DNA of 64,000 nucleotides from Desulforamulus profundi (GTDB taxonomy: Bacteria > Bacillota_B > Desulfotomaculia > Desulfotomaculales > Desulfotomaculaceae), in assembly GCF_002607855.1 (NCBI RefSeq), contig NZ_AWQQ01000049.1, positions 1 to 64,000 of the forward strand. The letters are read 5' to 3'. Shown one piece after another: positions 6,833 to 16,774 of this stretch. The notes beneath the pieces were generated by a model that did no database searches, was not told where the DNA came from, and worked only from the letters and a program-made list of their open reading frames with translations. The position numbers and the translations under genes were made by a program. Positions within the stretch are counted from its first letter, which is position 1, and every line of letters starts with the position of its first letter.

Positions 6833-9429
6833 TTATAAATCCTTAACGCTAATTTTATTTTTACATGCCCAAAAATTTTCACAACTAATGTACAGGCCGT
6901 ATTGTGAAACCCTTGCATAAAAGGGGCTACCGCATTTATGGCACACTTTTTGGGTAGTGGTCAGATATTTGTTCACTAAGTCAACCGGTATATATGGGAA
7001 TATATAATTACATTTTGGGTAACCTGTACACCCAAGCAACAGCTTACGGTTTTTCGGGTTCTCAACAATCCTGAGGGGTCTACCGCAATTTGGGCACTTT
7101 TCGTTACTTCCTATAAACTCATTAAAACCGAGGCCGACTCCTGATCCTGTCCCAAGCAGAGTGGTAAGCATTTGGGCTGTCCTTTTGCCCTTAAAACGAA
7201 CGCTTACAAAATATTCTACCTTATCTTTCTTAACCAATGGTTGCCCGTACCATATAATTTCTTGGTCTATTATGATAAGTGGAGCCGGGACAAAATACTT
7301 TAATTCCGCATAATGATTAAGAGGTGATGGCAAATCAGCAGGCTTCCCTGCCCTAATTTTTAGCTGTACGCCTCTTTTTTGAACGTCTTGTAAATACTTT
7401 AACCAACTAGTGTCAACCAGTGTGCCTCGGGTATATCCATATAAATACTTCCCCTGGCATTTCTTAAATCATAGATAAAATGCTCCTTATAATTTCCCTT
7501 GCTATAGAATTGGAGGGCATGCTTTAACTCAAGGGGTTTTAATAAATAATTCTCAAGATCATAACTGGCGTACTGTCGGCCTTTCTCTTCCAGATATCGC
7601 AGCAAAACGGATAGAATCTTATCATTATTTATTTTGCTTTTCCAATAAGATCTATTAGTAATAGCAACAAATTTTCCCCTGGCCCTGCTTACGGCAACAT
7701 TTATTAAACGGGTGGCCTGTTCCAGGTTATCGCTGGTTAGCAACACGCCGGGTCTTTCTTGAGGATAGTTATCAACGCAGTCAAAAATAATAATGTCTTT
7801 CTCAGAACCTTGAAATTGGTGTACCGTAGCCGCAAAAATAGGTAATTTGCTTAAATTTTCTTCCCTAAAAACATCCCTAATCATGGACCTAACCAGCCGT
7901 GATTGGTACTGTAGGGTGTAATGATACCAATCGGGCTATCTTCCTCCAACTGCTTGCTTGTCTTTGATGGCAATGCCTGTAAAGCCAGGTACAAAGACAC
8001 AAGGGCTGTAAACGGGTTATACCTGGAACCGGAGCTGTCTTTATAGCAAAAAGCTGGAAAAAGTCTAACATTTATGAGTGATAAGTTTTCTCCAAGCATA
8101 GGTGTTGATTTTTTTATGTCTTCAGTTTTTTGAGCCATAGCCGGATCATCATTTAATAAGCCGTGGTAAATATGGTAGCTCACAAAGCCGGATATCTTTG
8201 GATGCATCCTCCGCTGGACATCCAGCATTACCATCAGGGGATGATATCTCCTTTCATCTACACCCTCCTTAATTTTTGCTTGTTCAAAAACATCCCTCTT
8301 CAGCCATTTTTTAACCTTCTCATCATCAGATAAAGCAATAGGGGCCAGTTGGCGAAAATCACCAATGTAGATTATATGTTTTTTAGCCAGAGAAGCTGCA
8401 TAAAAGGCTTGAGGAATATAAGCCATACTTACCTCATCTAACAACACTACATCGAAGTGACTATCGTAAATACAACTATCTATTGTAGCCTTGGCTAAAC
8501 TGGTGGCCACTAATTTGGCATCTTGGAGAAACTGGCTTTCCAGTTCCTTAATTCGTCTTTTCAGAACCGTCAATTCTTTAGAAACTTTCGCCAGTTCCGG
8601 GTCGTTCAGTCTTTGTTTTTTAATAATAAATCTCTGCTGTTCCAGCTCTTCTTTCTGCTTTTTAAGCTCTGGATACTTGCGCAGAACCAAATTAAAAGAA
8701 GTTAACTCCTCATTATTACGAACATCCGGCATCTTTGGGTAGCCGTAACGAAGGATACTGCCGGGTTTATATTTAAAATTTTTGGGAGTGCCAGGTTCCC
8801 ATATTTTTTTATATATTCTTCTTATTGCTTCATCAACCGCCACATTACTATGGGAGATCACCAGCACCGGTGTCCCTTAGCCAGGTGATTTATGGCGATT
8901 CGAGAAAGAGTTTCCGTTTTACCTGTTCCAGGCGGTCCCCATATATAAAGAACTGGTTCTTGTAAAGCCTTTTTGATGGCTAAATCAGAACCACGTTGGG
9001 GAGTGGATAAGAAGTCATAAGATGTTTTCCTATTAACTGCTTTTTAGCCAAATCCACATTTCCTTTTCCCTGTTCTATCTCCCTTAATCGATTCTGCAAA
9101 CCCTCTAACAACTTCCAGGGTTCACAATACATATTTCCCTGAACAACGGATTGGCCAAAATAATCATCTAAGGCGATTAAAATTTCGAAGTTCTCACAAT
9201 ATATAATCTGGCCTTCTGATTTTTTACCCTCTATCTCCACCCTAATAGGTGAGTCATCAACAATAGATAATTCAACTTCTAAGTTAAATAAATATATATA
9301 GGTTGCCTTGTCAGTGGTAATAAACTGGCCATCCATGATACGGTAAGCTTTGCCGCCCGTCTCCTGGGCACACTTTATTTCAATTTCTAAAGCCTGACAA
9401 AAAACATCAACTGCATCTTTAACTAACAA
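6833..9429 (-). CDS. Superfamily 1 DNA/RNA helicase with topoisomerase zinc ribbons (four 1-nt frameshifts)
   Basis: With one base added at each of four sites (about 9025-9028, 8874-8876, 7905-7906, 7415-7416) this becomes a single protein of about 866 aa. Visible parts in order are: an N-terminal domain of unknown type; Walker A GPPGTGKTET with a preceding Q-like region (TPQRGSDLAIKKAL); ISHSNVAVDEAI (motif Ia); a coiled coil; VVLLDEVSMA (Walker B); IYIGDFRQLAPI (motif III); VQRRMHP (motif IV); ATVHQFQGSEKDIIIFD (motif V); INVAVSRARGKFVAITN (motif VI); then two topoisomerase-I-like zinc ribbons (CPNCGRPL...C, CHKCGSPF...C). This is the Dna2/Upf1-like layout of many defence-island helicases. 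Confidence 0.85.
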
Positions 9430-9453
9430 GTTAACATCTCCCCTGCTTTCTGA

Positions 9454-9480
9454 TTAAAAAGCCGCACCCTGCGGTACGGC
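9454..9480 (-). terminator. Terminator after the HsdR remnant
   Basis: On the minus strand the stem GCCGTACCGC / GTGCGGC is followed by TTTTTAATC. Confidence 0.75.
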
Positions 9481-9490
9481 CTGTCCTTCC

Positions 9491-9720
9491 TTAGTTCGTC
9501 CAATACTGGGTCAACATTTCCGCCTGCTTAATCACAGTACTTACCGCCTTTTCCTGCTGATCCGGGGGGTATTTGTATTTATTCAGGGTGCGGCGAACCA
9601 GCACCTTTAGCTTGGCCCGCACCGATTCCTTGATATTCCAGTCAATGGAGCATTAGCCGCACCTTATCCGCCAGCTCCCGGGCAATCTGCCGCAGGACCT
9701 CATCCCCCAGTACTGACTTT
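9491..9720 (-). pseudogene. Type I restriction enzyme HsdR, C-terminal remnant
   Basis: The minus strand reads VLGDEVLRQIARELADKVRL, then after a 1-nt shift near 9650 IDWNIKESVRAKLKVLVRRT and YPPDQQEKAVSTVIKQAEM. This is the characteristic C-terminal helical region of HsdR (DUF3387 type). Nearly 1000 upstream residues are missing. The fragment begins inside the PD-(D/E)xK gene, so the two were joined by a deletion. Confidence 0.75.
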
Positions 9721-10224
9721 ACACTCGTACCATTCGCCAATTTGAGTATCAGCCAGCTTGTCTACTCCTGCTACGTCCATTGTTTTACCTGCCGTGTCTT
9801 CCGGCTTAGCCTTCAGCAACTGGCCATCAACACAAACCAGACAGTTTGAGCTAAGACAACAGTATCGTTCAACCAGAAATCGGCTTACTAATACCTCCAG
9901 TATGCCACCACGCAGCTTTTTCAAAAATTGCTCCTCACTCTCTCCCTCCGGTGGGGTTAGTGCCAGATCAAAAACCTTTTTTAGCATGGTGGCAAACCTT
10001 TCTTGCTTGGCTCTCTTGGCTTTCGCCTTGGCAAGATTATTTAGATTTAAATAACTCATTCGCCATTTTTCAAACTCTCCTAATTTATAGCTTTTTAATA
10101 CAGCCGCTGCAACCTCTGGCAAGAACTCCGGCTCTGAAAGTAAAAAGTCAGCAAGATCATGAATTTCCTGCTGACTGTGTACGTAGTCCATATATTCATC
10201 TGTATGAATAAAATTGACCTTCAT
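9700..10224 (-). pseudogene. PD-(D/E)xK nuclease-like protein, truncated at the C-terminus
   Basis: A 174-aa reading frame with a helical N-terminal half and a restriction-nuclease-like core: EVLVSRFLVERYC, then TMDVAGVDK followed by GEWYECKVS, giving the D...ExK arrangement of PD-(D/E)xK nucleases. The frame ends right after ECKVS, where the sequence switches into an HsdR remnant, so residues beyond the active-site strand have been lost. Its start overlaps the SecB-like gene stop by 4 nt (ATGA). The fold is inferred from the motif only. Confidence 0.6.
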
Positions 10225-10670
10225 CCCTTTGACCCCTTACTTTCTTCTTTTACTGGTTCATTGGAACGAATCGTGGCAAAAACATCAATTAAAGGTAAAA
10301 GCAACGGGGGCAACCCCATAGACAAGGTTAATGAAGCTACTGCCTGCCTGGCCCAAGGCAGTAATAGAGGTAAACCCTGTTGTTCCACAAATCTCTTTAG
10401 CTCTGTTCGGTTTGTTGTTTTCTCACACTTGAATTCACCACGCACTGTAATATCCAAGTTAAAAATTTTCGGTTCCTTGTCAAATAATATCTTTATTCTA
10501 AAGTAACCGTATGCCAAATTATTATTAATAGTCTTGGCCTTTACACTAAAAACTACATCGTAAGGGATACCACTTTGGAAGTCTGCTACCCTTTGGCAAT
10601 TAATTTTTTCTATAAAAACATCAAGCAGCTGGACTTTGTGGGCAACTACTTGTTTCTTCATTTTTGCCAC
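10221..10670 (-). CDS. SecB-like chaperone-fold protein
   Basis: About 146-149 aa. The C-terminal stretch FVEQQGLPLLLPWARQAVAS followed by SMGLPPLLLPLIDV is the SecB signature (the proline-leucine strand and the GLPPLxLPP motif). The N-terminal part shows the expected strands IPYDVVFSVKA and ITVRGEFKCE. Classical SecB belongs to Proteobacteria; in other bacteria SecB-like proteins serve as antitoxin chaperones or defence accessories. The start is GTG 10670 or ATG 10661, inside the end of the upstream gene. It is coupled to both neighbours in a three-gene operon. Confidence 0.7.
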   Translation of the reverse strand: MAKMKKQVVAHKVQLLDVFIEKINCQRVADFQSGIPYDVVFSVKAKTINNNLAYGYFRIKILFDKEPKIFNLDITVRGEFKCEKTTNRTELKRFVEQQGLPLLLPWARQAVASLTLSMGLPPLLLPLIDVFATIRSNEPVKEESKGSKG

Positions 10671-11505
10671 TCCCTGGTATTACTTTGCTTAAATCTCTGA
10701 TTGTAACTTCTTTATTCCATTTGTTGCCGTAAGATGATGTCATATATCTTTTTTCTGTGCCGTATCTATCAGACGGAAGATATTCTTGCCTGAAATCAGG
10801 TAATGATTGGTTGTTTTCTTCAACAGTTACAGAAAGCCTAATGGTTATCTGATTAACTGACGGAAAAACAACTTCAGTTTCTCTACCTTTGTACCTAAGT
10901 AGTTCCATCCATACCTGGTCGATCCGCAGGAGTTCCAACTCCTCCATATCCTTAGGCAATCTTTCCAGAATGTCCACTAAAAAGCTAAAGCTTTCGCACT
11001 TCTCCGGGTCATCTGTAAAATACTGCACATAATACTCAAGCTGGCGCACCAAATCACTCAGTTGTTCAATGTTTGAAACACTTAGTTGCTTTCGCACCTG
11101 GTTTAGGTTAGGTGCACCTGTAGCCACAAACCACTCCAGTACCGGATCGTCCAATGTCAATACTTCCAGGTAGTTAAGCACATGATCCAGGGATATTTCT
11201 TTATCTTTACTCTCTGGCAATTTTGCTTCCACTGCGGTTTCGCGAATCACCATTGAGACGTAAGCACACAACTGCTCCAGATAGGCTTTAGCAAAACTGT
11301 CATAGGCAGCAAAGGCCAGTGTCTCATATAAAGAGCTATCCGGTTTACCCTTGCCAGCTAACAATAAATTAAAGGAGCCCTTGGGCAACAGCGGGGACTG
11401 GATAAACGATTTTTGCACCTGCTCGTGATATTCAGGTGCAAATTGCTGGCAAAGATTAAGCAAAAACTCACTTTCTTGCCGGAAAAAATCTTTGATTTCG
11501 GACAA
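10621..11505 (-). CDS. Hypothetical protein (294 aa), first gene of the SecB-like/nuclease operon
   Basis: I do not recognise this family. The protein is soluble, acidic and helical for about 190 residues (for example LETLxLDDPVLEWFVATGAP and ELLRIDQVWMELLRYKG), then turns to a beta-rich C-terminal part (TEVVFPSVNQITIRLSVTVE, reaching the SDRYGTEKRYM region). No catalytic motif, signal peptide or membrane segment is visible. It overlaps the start of the SecB-like gene. Located between restriction remnants and other defence genes, it is a candidate substrate or partner of the SecB-like protein. Confidence 0.65.
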   Translation of the reverse strand: MSEIKDFFRQESEFLLNLCQQFAPEYHEQVQKSFIQSPLLPKGSFNLLLAGKGKPDSSLYETLAFAAYDSFAKAYLEQLCAYVSMVIRETAVEAKLPESKDKEISLDHVLNYLEVLTLDDPVLEWFVATGAPNLNQVRKQLSVSNIEQLSDLVRQLEYYVQYFTDDPEKCESFSFLVDILERLPKDMEELELLRIDQVWMELLRYKGRETEVVFPSVNQITIRLSVTVEENNQSLPDFRQEYLPSDRYGTEKRYMTSSYGNKWNKEVTIRDLSKVIPGSGKNEETSSCPQSPAA

Positions 11506-11530
11506 ATTATCGCCCTCTTTTAATTAATCG

Positions 11531-11552
11531 TACAGGCAAAATATTGCCTGTA
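11531..11552. repeat. Perfect 9-bp inverted repeat upstream of the SecB-like operon
   Basis: TACAGGCAA-AATA-TTGCCTGTA lies 26 nt upstream of the 294-aa gene. It has no T-run and lies in the promoter region, so it fits an operator for a dimeric repressor. Confidence 0.5.
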
Positions 11553-11642
11553 ATATATTTATTTATTCACTCAATAAAAAATTTGTTACTTTTTAGTACA
11601 ATATCAATTCTACACCAGGAAGAGTTTTCCTGCCTGTAGACA

Positions 11643-11673
11643 ATAAAAATCTGCTAAACATACATTAGCAGAT
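11643..11673 (-). terminator. Terminator downstream of the HNH gene
   Basis: On the minus strand ATCTGCTAA / TTAGCAGAT (9 bp, perfect) is followed by TTTTTATT. Confidence 0.85.
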
Positions 11674-11747
11674 CATGAATATTCTGCACTGTGTGGCTGC
11701 CACTGGTCTTTACATTAGCTGAGATTAGAATGTGGAAGACCAATCCC

Positions 11748-12898
11748 TTAGATCATAAATGGTGGCAAACCATTATTCCTGCTCATTTCATTTTCCAGTT
11801 CTGACAAATCAGGGTCAGAAAAATCTCCTTCAATTTTATGTGCTATAAATGTTCCTATGTTTTTAGGACCTACATATCTTTGTAAGCCAGGAGATATGAC
11901 ATAGACAAATCCTTCTTCTTTAATTATACCTTCCCAATGTTCCGGTTCGGAGGATATTATAATAGTCGCTGCCTGTGTTTCGTAGAGGGATAAAAATAAA
12001 CTTAAACTGGACTGATATCTCAAAATACAGATTAAATGTCCCCCAGGCCAGTGAAAGAAATTTTGTAACTCTTTCAAATTACCCCTGAAGAAGCTTGAGC
12101 CTCGAACAGGAATATTGGATCTTTCGTTGAAGTCTTTCGTCCACATAAATTTCCTTAGGATGTCAGCAGAGGAACTGGTTTTAAAACTATCTCTAAGTAA
12201 TATTGCCCCTAAGCCCAGAGCAACTTTCGCTATAAATCTGTCTCCATAGCTCACGTTCATCTTTACACTTAAGCTGTGTTCTTTACCAGACATACTTTTT
12301 AGCCTTTGATGTAAACCTTGAAGTTCAAGAGGTATATCTGAAAAACGACCCCCTTGCGGCGTGGGCCCATTTCCTAAAAATATAACAGATTGTTTGAATT
12401 GTTCATTAAAGGAATGCAGGATGCAGGATGCCAAACCGGATTATTGGAGCGGACAAAAAGAAACGCAAAGCCATGATCGATTTGATCATTCCGGGCATAG
12501 GTAGGTATTCCTACCATTGGGGGAACATCAGGTTCTTCCGGGTAAGGTTCATGAAAGTGATAAATTGTATCACCAGTGGGTCCTAACCACAATTCACATA
12601 TTTTTTCTTTATAGACAAGTCCATTAACTGGGCCACAGTAGATTAGTGGTAGAATGGGGTTACTATTAATGTTTACGTATTTTTTAGCGATTTCGGCCCT
12701 GTAGTTCTGGGTCAACCAGTTCTTAACAAAGGGACCATCGATGTACGCACCACATATGCTATTACACCTTTTACATACCTGATTTAATGTAAAAGGGTTA
12801 TAAGGTCTTAAATTACCTCCAATGGCCCTAGGGATAACATGTTCTCGCGAAAATTGTTCAGCAGGCTTTTCTTGACCACAATAAACACATAGAGGCAT
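11748..12898 (-). CDS. HNH endonuclease domain protein (1-nt frameshift near 12436)
   Basis: The restored length is about 383 aa. The N-terminus has an HNH/zinc core: CVYCGQEKPAEQFSREHVIP, then RAIGGNL and CKRCN, in which EHVIP holds the catalytic His and the two CxxC pairs bind zinc. The C-terminal 250 residues have no recognisable motif. The frame changes in the CC pair at 12436-12437, where one extra base joins RSNNP to GLASCILHSFNEQF. The ATG at 12898 follows AAGGGGG. HNH proteins of this kind occur as stand-alone or toxin-like nucleases in defence islands. It is a single-gene unit with its own terminator. Confidence 0.8.
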
Positions 12899-13064
12899 GA
12901 TCCAACCCCCTTGTATCATATTGACCAACAAATAATTTCCAGTTGGTCATTTTTTTAAATAAAGTAATTAACCTTTGGGTTATCCCTTCCGACAATCACG
13001 GTAGAACCGATATATGTCTATTCATTACTAATATTGATATAATCTTGATGAGTAGATTAATCAT

Positions 13065-13100
13065 AAAGGGTATCCCGGCCCAAAACGACCGGGATACTTT
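13065..13100 (-). terminator. Hairpin terminator after the PLD-SNF2 helicase gene
   Basis: AAAGGGTATCCCGG / CCGGGATACTTT forms a strong stem immediately after the stop codon at 13111. The T-tract is short, so it may act in both directions. Confidence 0.65.
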
Positions 13101-13110
13101 GGTACAATGA

Positions 13111-16100
13111 TTAGTTCTTAAAACTCCCCGTTAAATACTTGTACTCCTCCACCAGATTATCTGCCTCTATGTACAGGGCACCGGTTTTAGCAAATAGTGA
13201 TTCTGGTTTCATTCCTTTATACCCGGCCACCTCTGCAGCATTGAGTTTGATGCTGGCCGGAGATGCCTGCGCCATTTTGAGCAAAGGACCATAGTGAATA
13301 TCTCCCCGCTGAATTTTGGTATCCAGGATTTTTTGCACATTCAGGGTATCCTGGCGGACCGCTTCATAACACAGCAGCTTATATAAAATCTGCCGCGCCT
13401 TCTCCCGGACCGCTGCCAGGCGCTCCTGCCTGCGTTTTTCCGGGATTTGTGCTGCAACTTGAAGCTCACTGGCTCTGGTTCTGATCAAACGGTTCTGTAA
13501 CTCCGCTCTTTCCTCTTCTGTTATTTCTACCTGGCCGTTGCCATTGACCAGTTCCTCGTATTGTGTGGCATTGGTGATCTCCTGCCACTGGTTTGCTTCG
13601 TCTTTATAGAAATATCCCACCAGGGGTGGATCCTGTGCTGCCTCTATCCTGACCACCGGTAACGGATTTGTCTGTTCCAAAGAGATCCCTTTTAGCAATT
13701 GTTCAAAAAGCGGTTCCCCATAGGCCAATAGTTTTACGCTGTCTGGTCTTCGATCGTACACCCTGGGATTAAAGGTAACTCTATAGATTTGGTTTTTAAA
13801 CGATAGAAGGTAAACACCTTTTTCCTGCCCCGGCTGGAGGGATACTCCCTCCGGCAAAAGTGTGGCTGTAAAAATTCTTTCTAACTCCAGAGGGGTCACC
13901 GGCGGTCGTTGCTTCTCCGGTAGAGCGCTGAGCTGCTGGGCATAAATATCCAAATTAATGGCGTTATCTTTCGCCTTCTCAGCCTCTTCCAACAGGTCGG
14001 CCACCACTTCTGCCAACACCGCTTCCTTTTCCTCACCCCCGGACATAGCCACCTTTTTAATGGCCAGCGGGATTTTAGCCGCCAGGGAACCCAGGGACAG
14101 GATGGGCTGCAGTTCCCCCACCACCTGGTTGAACCAACCGATGCGGTGTGACAGGCGTTGGTAGATGGTTTCCTCCACCGTATCCTTGTAGAAATAGTTG
14201 AGGATTTCCACTGTTTTAAACTGCTGGCCGATGCGGTCAATACGGCCGATGCGCTGTTCCACCCGCATGGGGTTCCAGGGCATATCGTAATTGATCAAGA
14301 GACCACAAGTCTGTAAGTTCAAACCCTCACTGGCAGCGTCTGTACAGAGAAGAATCTGATATTGCCCGGCGGCGAACTTTTCCTTAATATCTTCTTTGGT
14401 GGTCAACCGCCAGCTATGGCCGTCCCAATATTCACCCCCATCGCCTGAATAACAGGCCAGGCGGTTGCGGTAGGACTGCAATTGCTCCCGCAGGTACCTC
14501 ATGGTGTCGGTGTACTGGGTAAAAATAATTACTTTAGAATGGCGGTTAAGGTAGTCCCGCAAGTGGTTATCCAGTTGCGCATATTTAGAATCTTTGCCTA
14601 AAGATTGCAGGTCGTAGAGGAAATTCTCCAGAAATTCAATTTCCTCATCGGCATTTCCCCTCTGATCCAGTAATTTTTTACTGTCCTCGCTGAGCTCTTG
14701 TCGTTCATCATCAAACAATTCTTCCAGTTCATCCAGCCATTCCTGAGCAGCCGTGTCATCTCCCTTAAGAAACGCCAGCCTGCGCTCCAGGCTTTTGGTA
14801 TTGGCGAAAAAACTACTGGTTAGACGCCGGCGGTAAATGGTCATAATAAAACCCAGGCCGCTTCGTTTTTCTTCCAACGCCTTTTTGTAATATTTGCTGA
14901 TGTATTCCTCAATCCGATCGTAAAGGGGTTTCTCATCCACCGGATCAAGATCAATAAACACATCTTTTACATCCCGGTTGGGAATGTTCTGGTCCAGCCA
15001 ACCTTTCTTTTGGTAATATCGCAACACATTGCGAGTGTTGCGCAACATAAAATGCTTGATGGGTGTGTTGCTTGACAGGATTTTAGTTAAGACTTCCTTA
15101 TCCTTCTGATTAAGAGATTTATATTCCAGCGCAGGAACATTGCTTTGGAACAGGCTTGCCAGCTTGCGCCTGGTAATTAACCCCACGTTATCGTTGCCAG
15201 GTAGTTGGCAGAGATCAGCCTCCGGACCAGCTAGTCGTTGGTAATCCTTCAGCATCTTAATGAGAAAATCAATTTCTCCGGCTTCCGGCATTTTTCGGAC
15301 TTCCAGGAAGTATCTTTTGAAATCCTCCGCCCGGGCTCCCACAAACCGCCCATACCCAGAATTACCAGCAAGTCCCATAACTCCACCGGGTCCAACTGCA
15401 TAGGTGTTGCCGACAGCAGCAGCAACCCCCGGGTCTTGCGCTCCAGCTGATCCATCAACTGCAGCAACTTGTTGCGGTCACTGTACTTATTAGACACCCC
15501 GCTGCGGCGGGCGTTGTGTGCCTCGTCCAGGATGATTAAATCCCAATCCTTAGCTGTCAGCAGTTCGCTCCAGCGGTCCTCACGCTTCATGAGCTGGCAG
15601 GAAGCCAATGCCACATCCGTGCTGTCCCAGGGATTGCCCCCCGGCACCGGTATTTGCCGTCCCTTCGCATCCCAAAAGGCATTTTGCTCGTAACGAGGAA
15701 TATGCAGGTTGAATTTCTCACGCAATTCCTCCTGCCACTGCCGTATTACCGACTTTGGGGTTAAAATAAGACACCGCCGTACCAGCCCGGTAAGCAGTAG
15801 CTTCTTGAGCACCAAACCAGCTTCGATGGTTTTCCCCAAACCTACCTCATCGGACAACAGGAACCGCCCGGTATAATTGGCAACCACTTTGTTGACCACC
15901 TGCCGCTGGTGGGGCCAGGGGTCCACCGTACTGAAAGCCTCCGCCAGGGCATGCCCGTTTTTCAGGTAAGGCGCATCTTTAATAAACTGCCATAGGAAAC
16001 CGGGGTTACCGGTTGTCACTTGTTCGAGTTCACTAACTTCCAGCGGGTCCTGGCGGGGTTCCTCCTCCGGCTTGTATTTCAGCAGTTCCTTCTCTACCGC

Positions 16101-16763
16101 CTGGGGAAAATCCACCACCAGGGTATACCGCCCGGCCCCCTGCCAGAGCAAACGAAATTCCTCTTCTTCCTCTACCAGGTGTGCTGCATCCTGTGACCAG
16201 GATTTAAACACGTGAAAACTCTCCCGGTTTTTCAACCAACCTTGTTTGGTTTCATTGATACTGCCGCTAAAAGCCAGCTTTTGACCCAGGGCATCGGTAA
16301 AGATGCCTACCTTTTCATGGAAAATACCTTCGTCGCCGTCACTGGCTACCACCTGGCCGTTGCCATCGGTGGGTAAGGCCACTTTGATTTCCAACGTGCC
16401 TTTCGCCACCATGTAGGCCAGGGCGGCCAACCGGTCTTGCATAATCTGATCCACCGGCTGGTTGAACTTGTCCAGTAAGTTCCGGGCCACCTTTTCTTTC
16501 AGATCATATCCTTCCTGAATGGCCTGGACATCCTCTGGTGACAGTTGGCAGCCAACTAAAAGCTGCATGCGTCCGCCGTTGGCAATGAGCCGGGCCACCC
16601 CCTGGGCAGCCACCGCCAGCGCAGTACTGCTGAAATAACCGGCCTTGCGCTGGTACAGTACACTGCGGGAGAGAGCCGGCACATAGAAATCTTTTACCGG
16701 ATTACTCACTTCCCAGCTATAGCGGTGACGCCAGGGATATTCCCGTAAGTTCAGGTGGGTCAT
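13111..16763 (-). CDS. PLD-SNF2 family helicase of a DUF499/DUF1156 defence system (1-nt frameshift near 15349)
   Basis: The restored length is about 1217 aa. The N-terminal 200 residues form a phospholipase-D-like nuclease domain with an HxK motif (FHEKVGIF) and downstream GSINET. An SNF2/SF2 helicase core follows, with Walker A DEVGLGKTIEAG, the DEAH box LIILDEAHNAR, LLLSATPMQL (motif III), FTQYTDTMRYL and LNYDMPWNPMRVEQRIGRIDRIGQ-type motifs V/VI, and a long C-terminal region. One G missing in GGG at 15349-15351 splits it. The enzyme would translocate on DNA and may cleave it. It is the last gene of the operon and starts 12 nt after the methylase stop codon. Confidence 0.88.
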
Positions 16764-16774
16764 GGTTTACTCAC

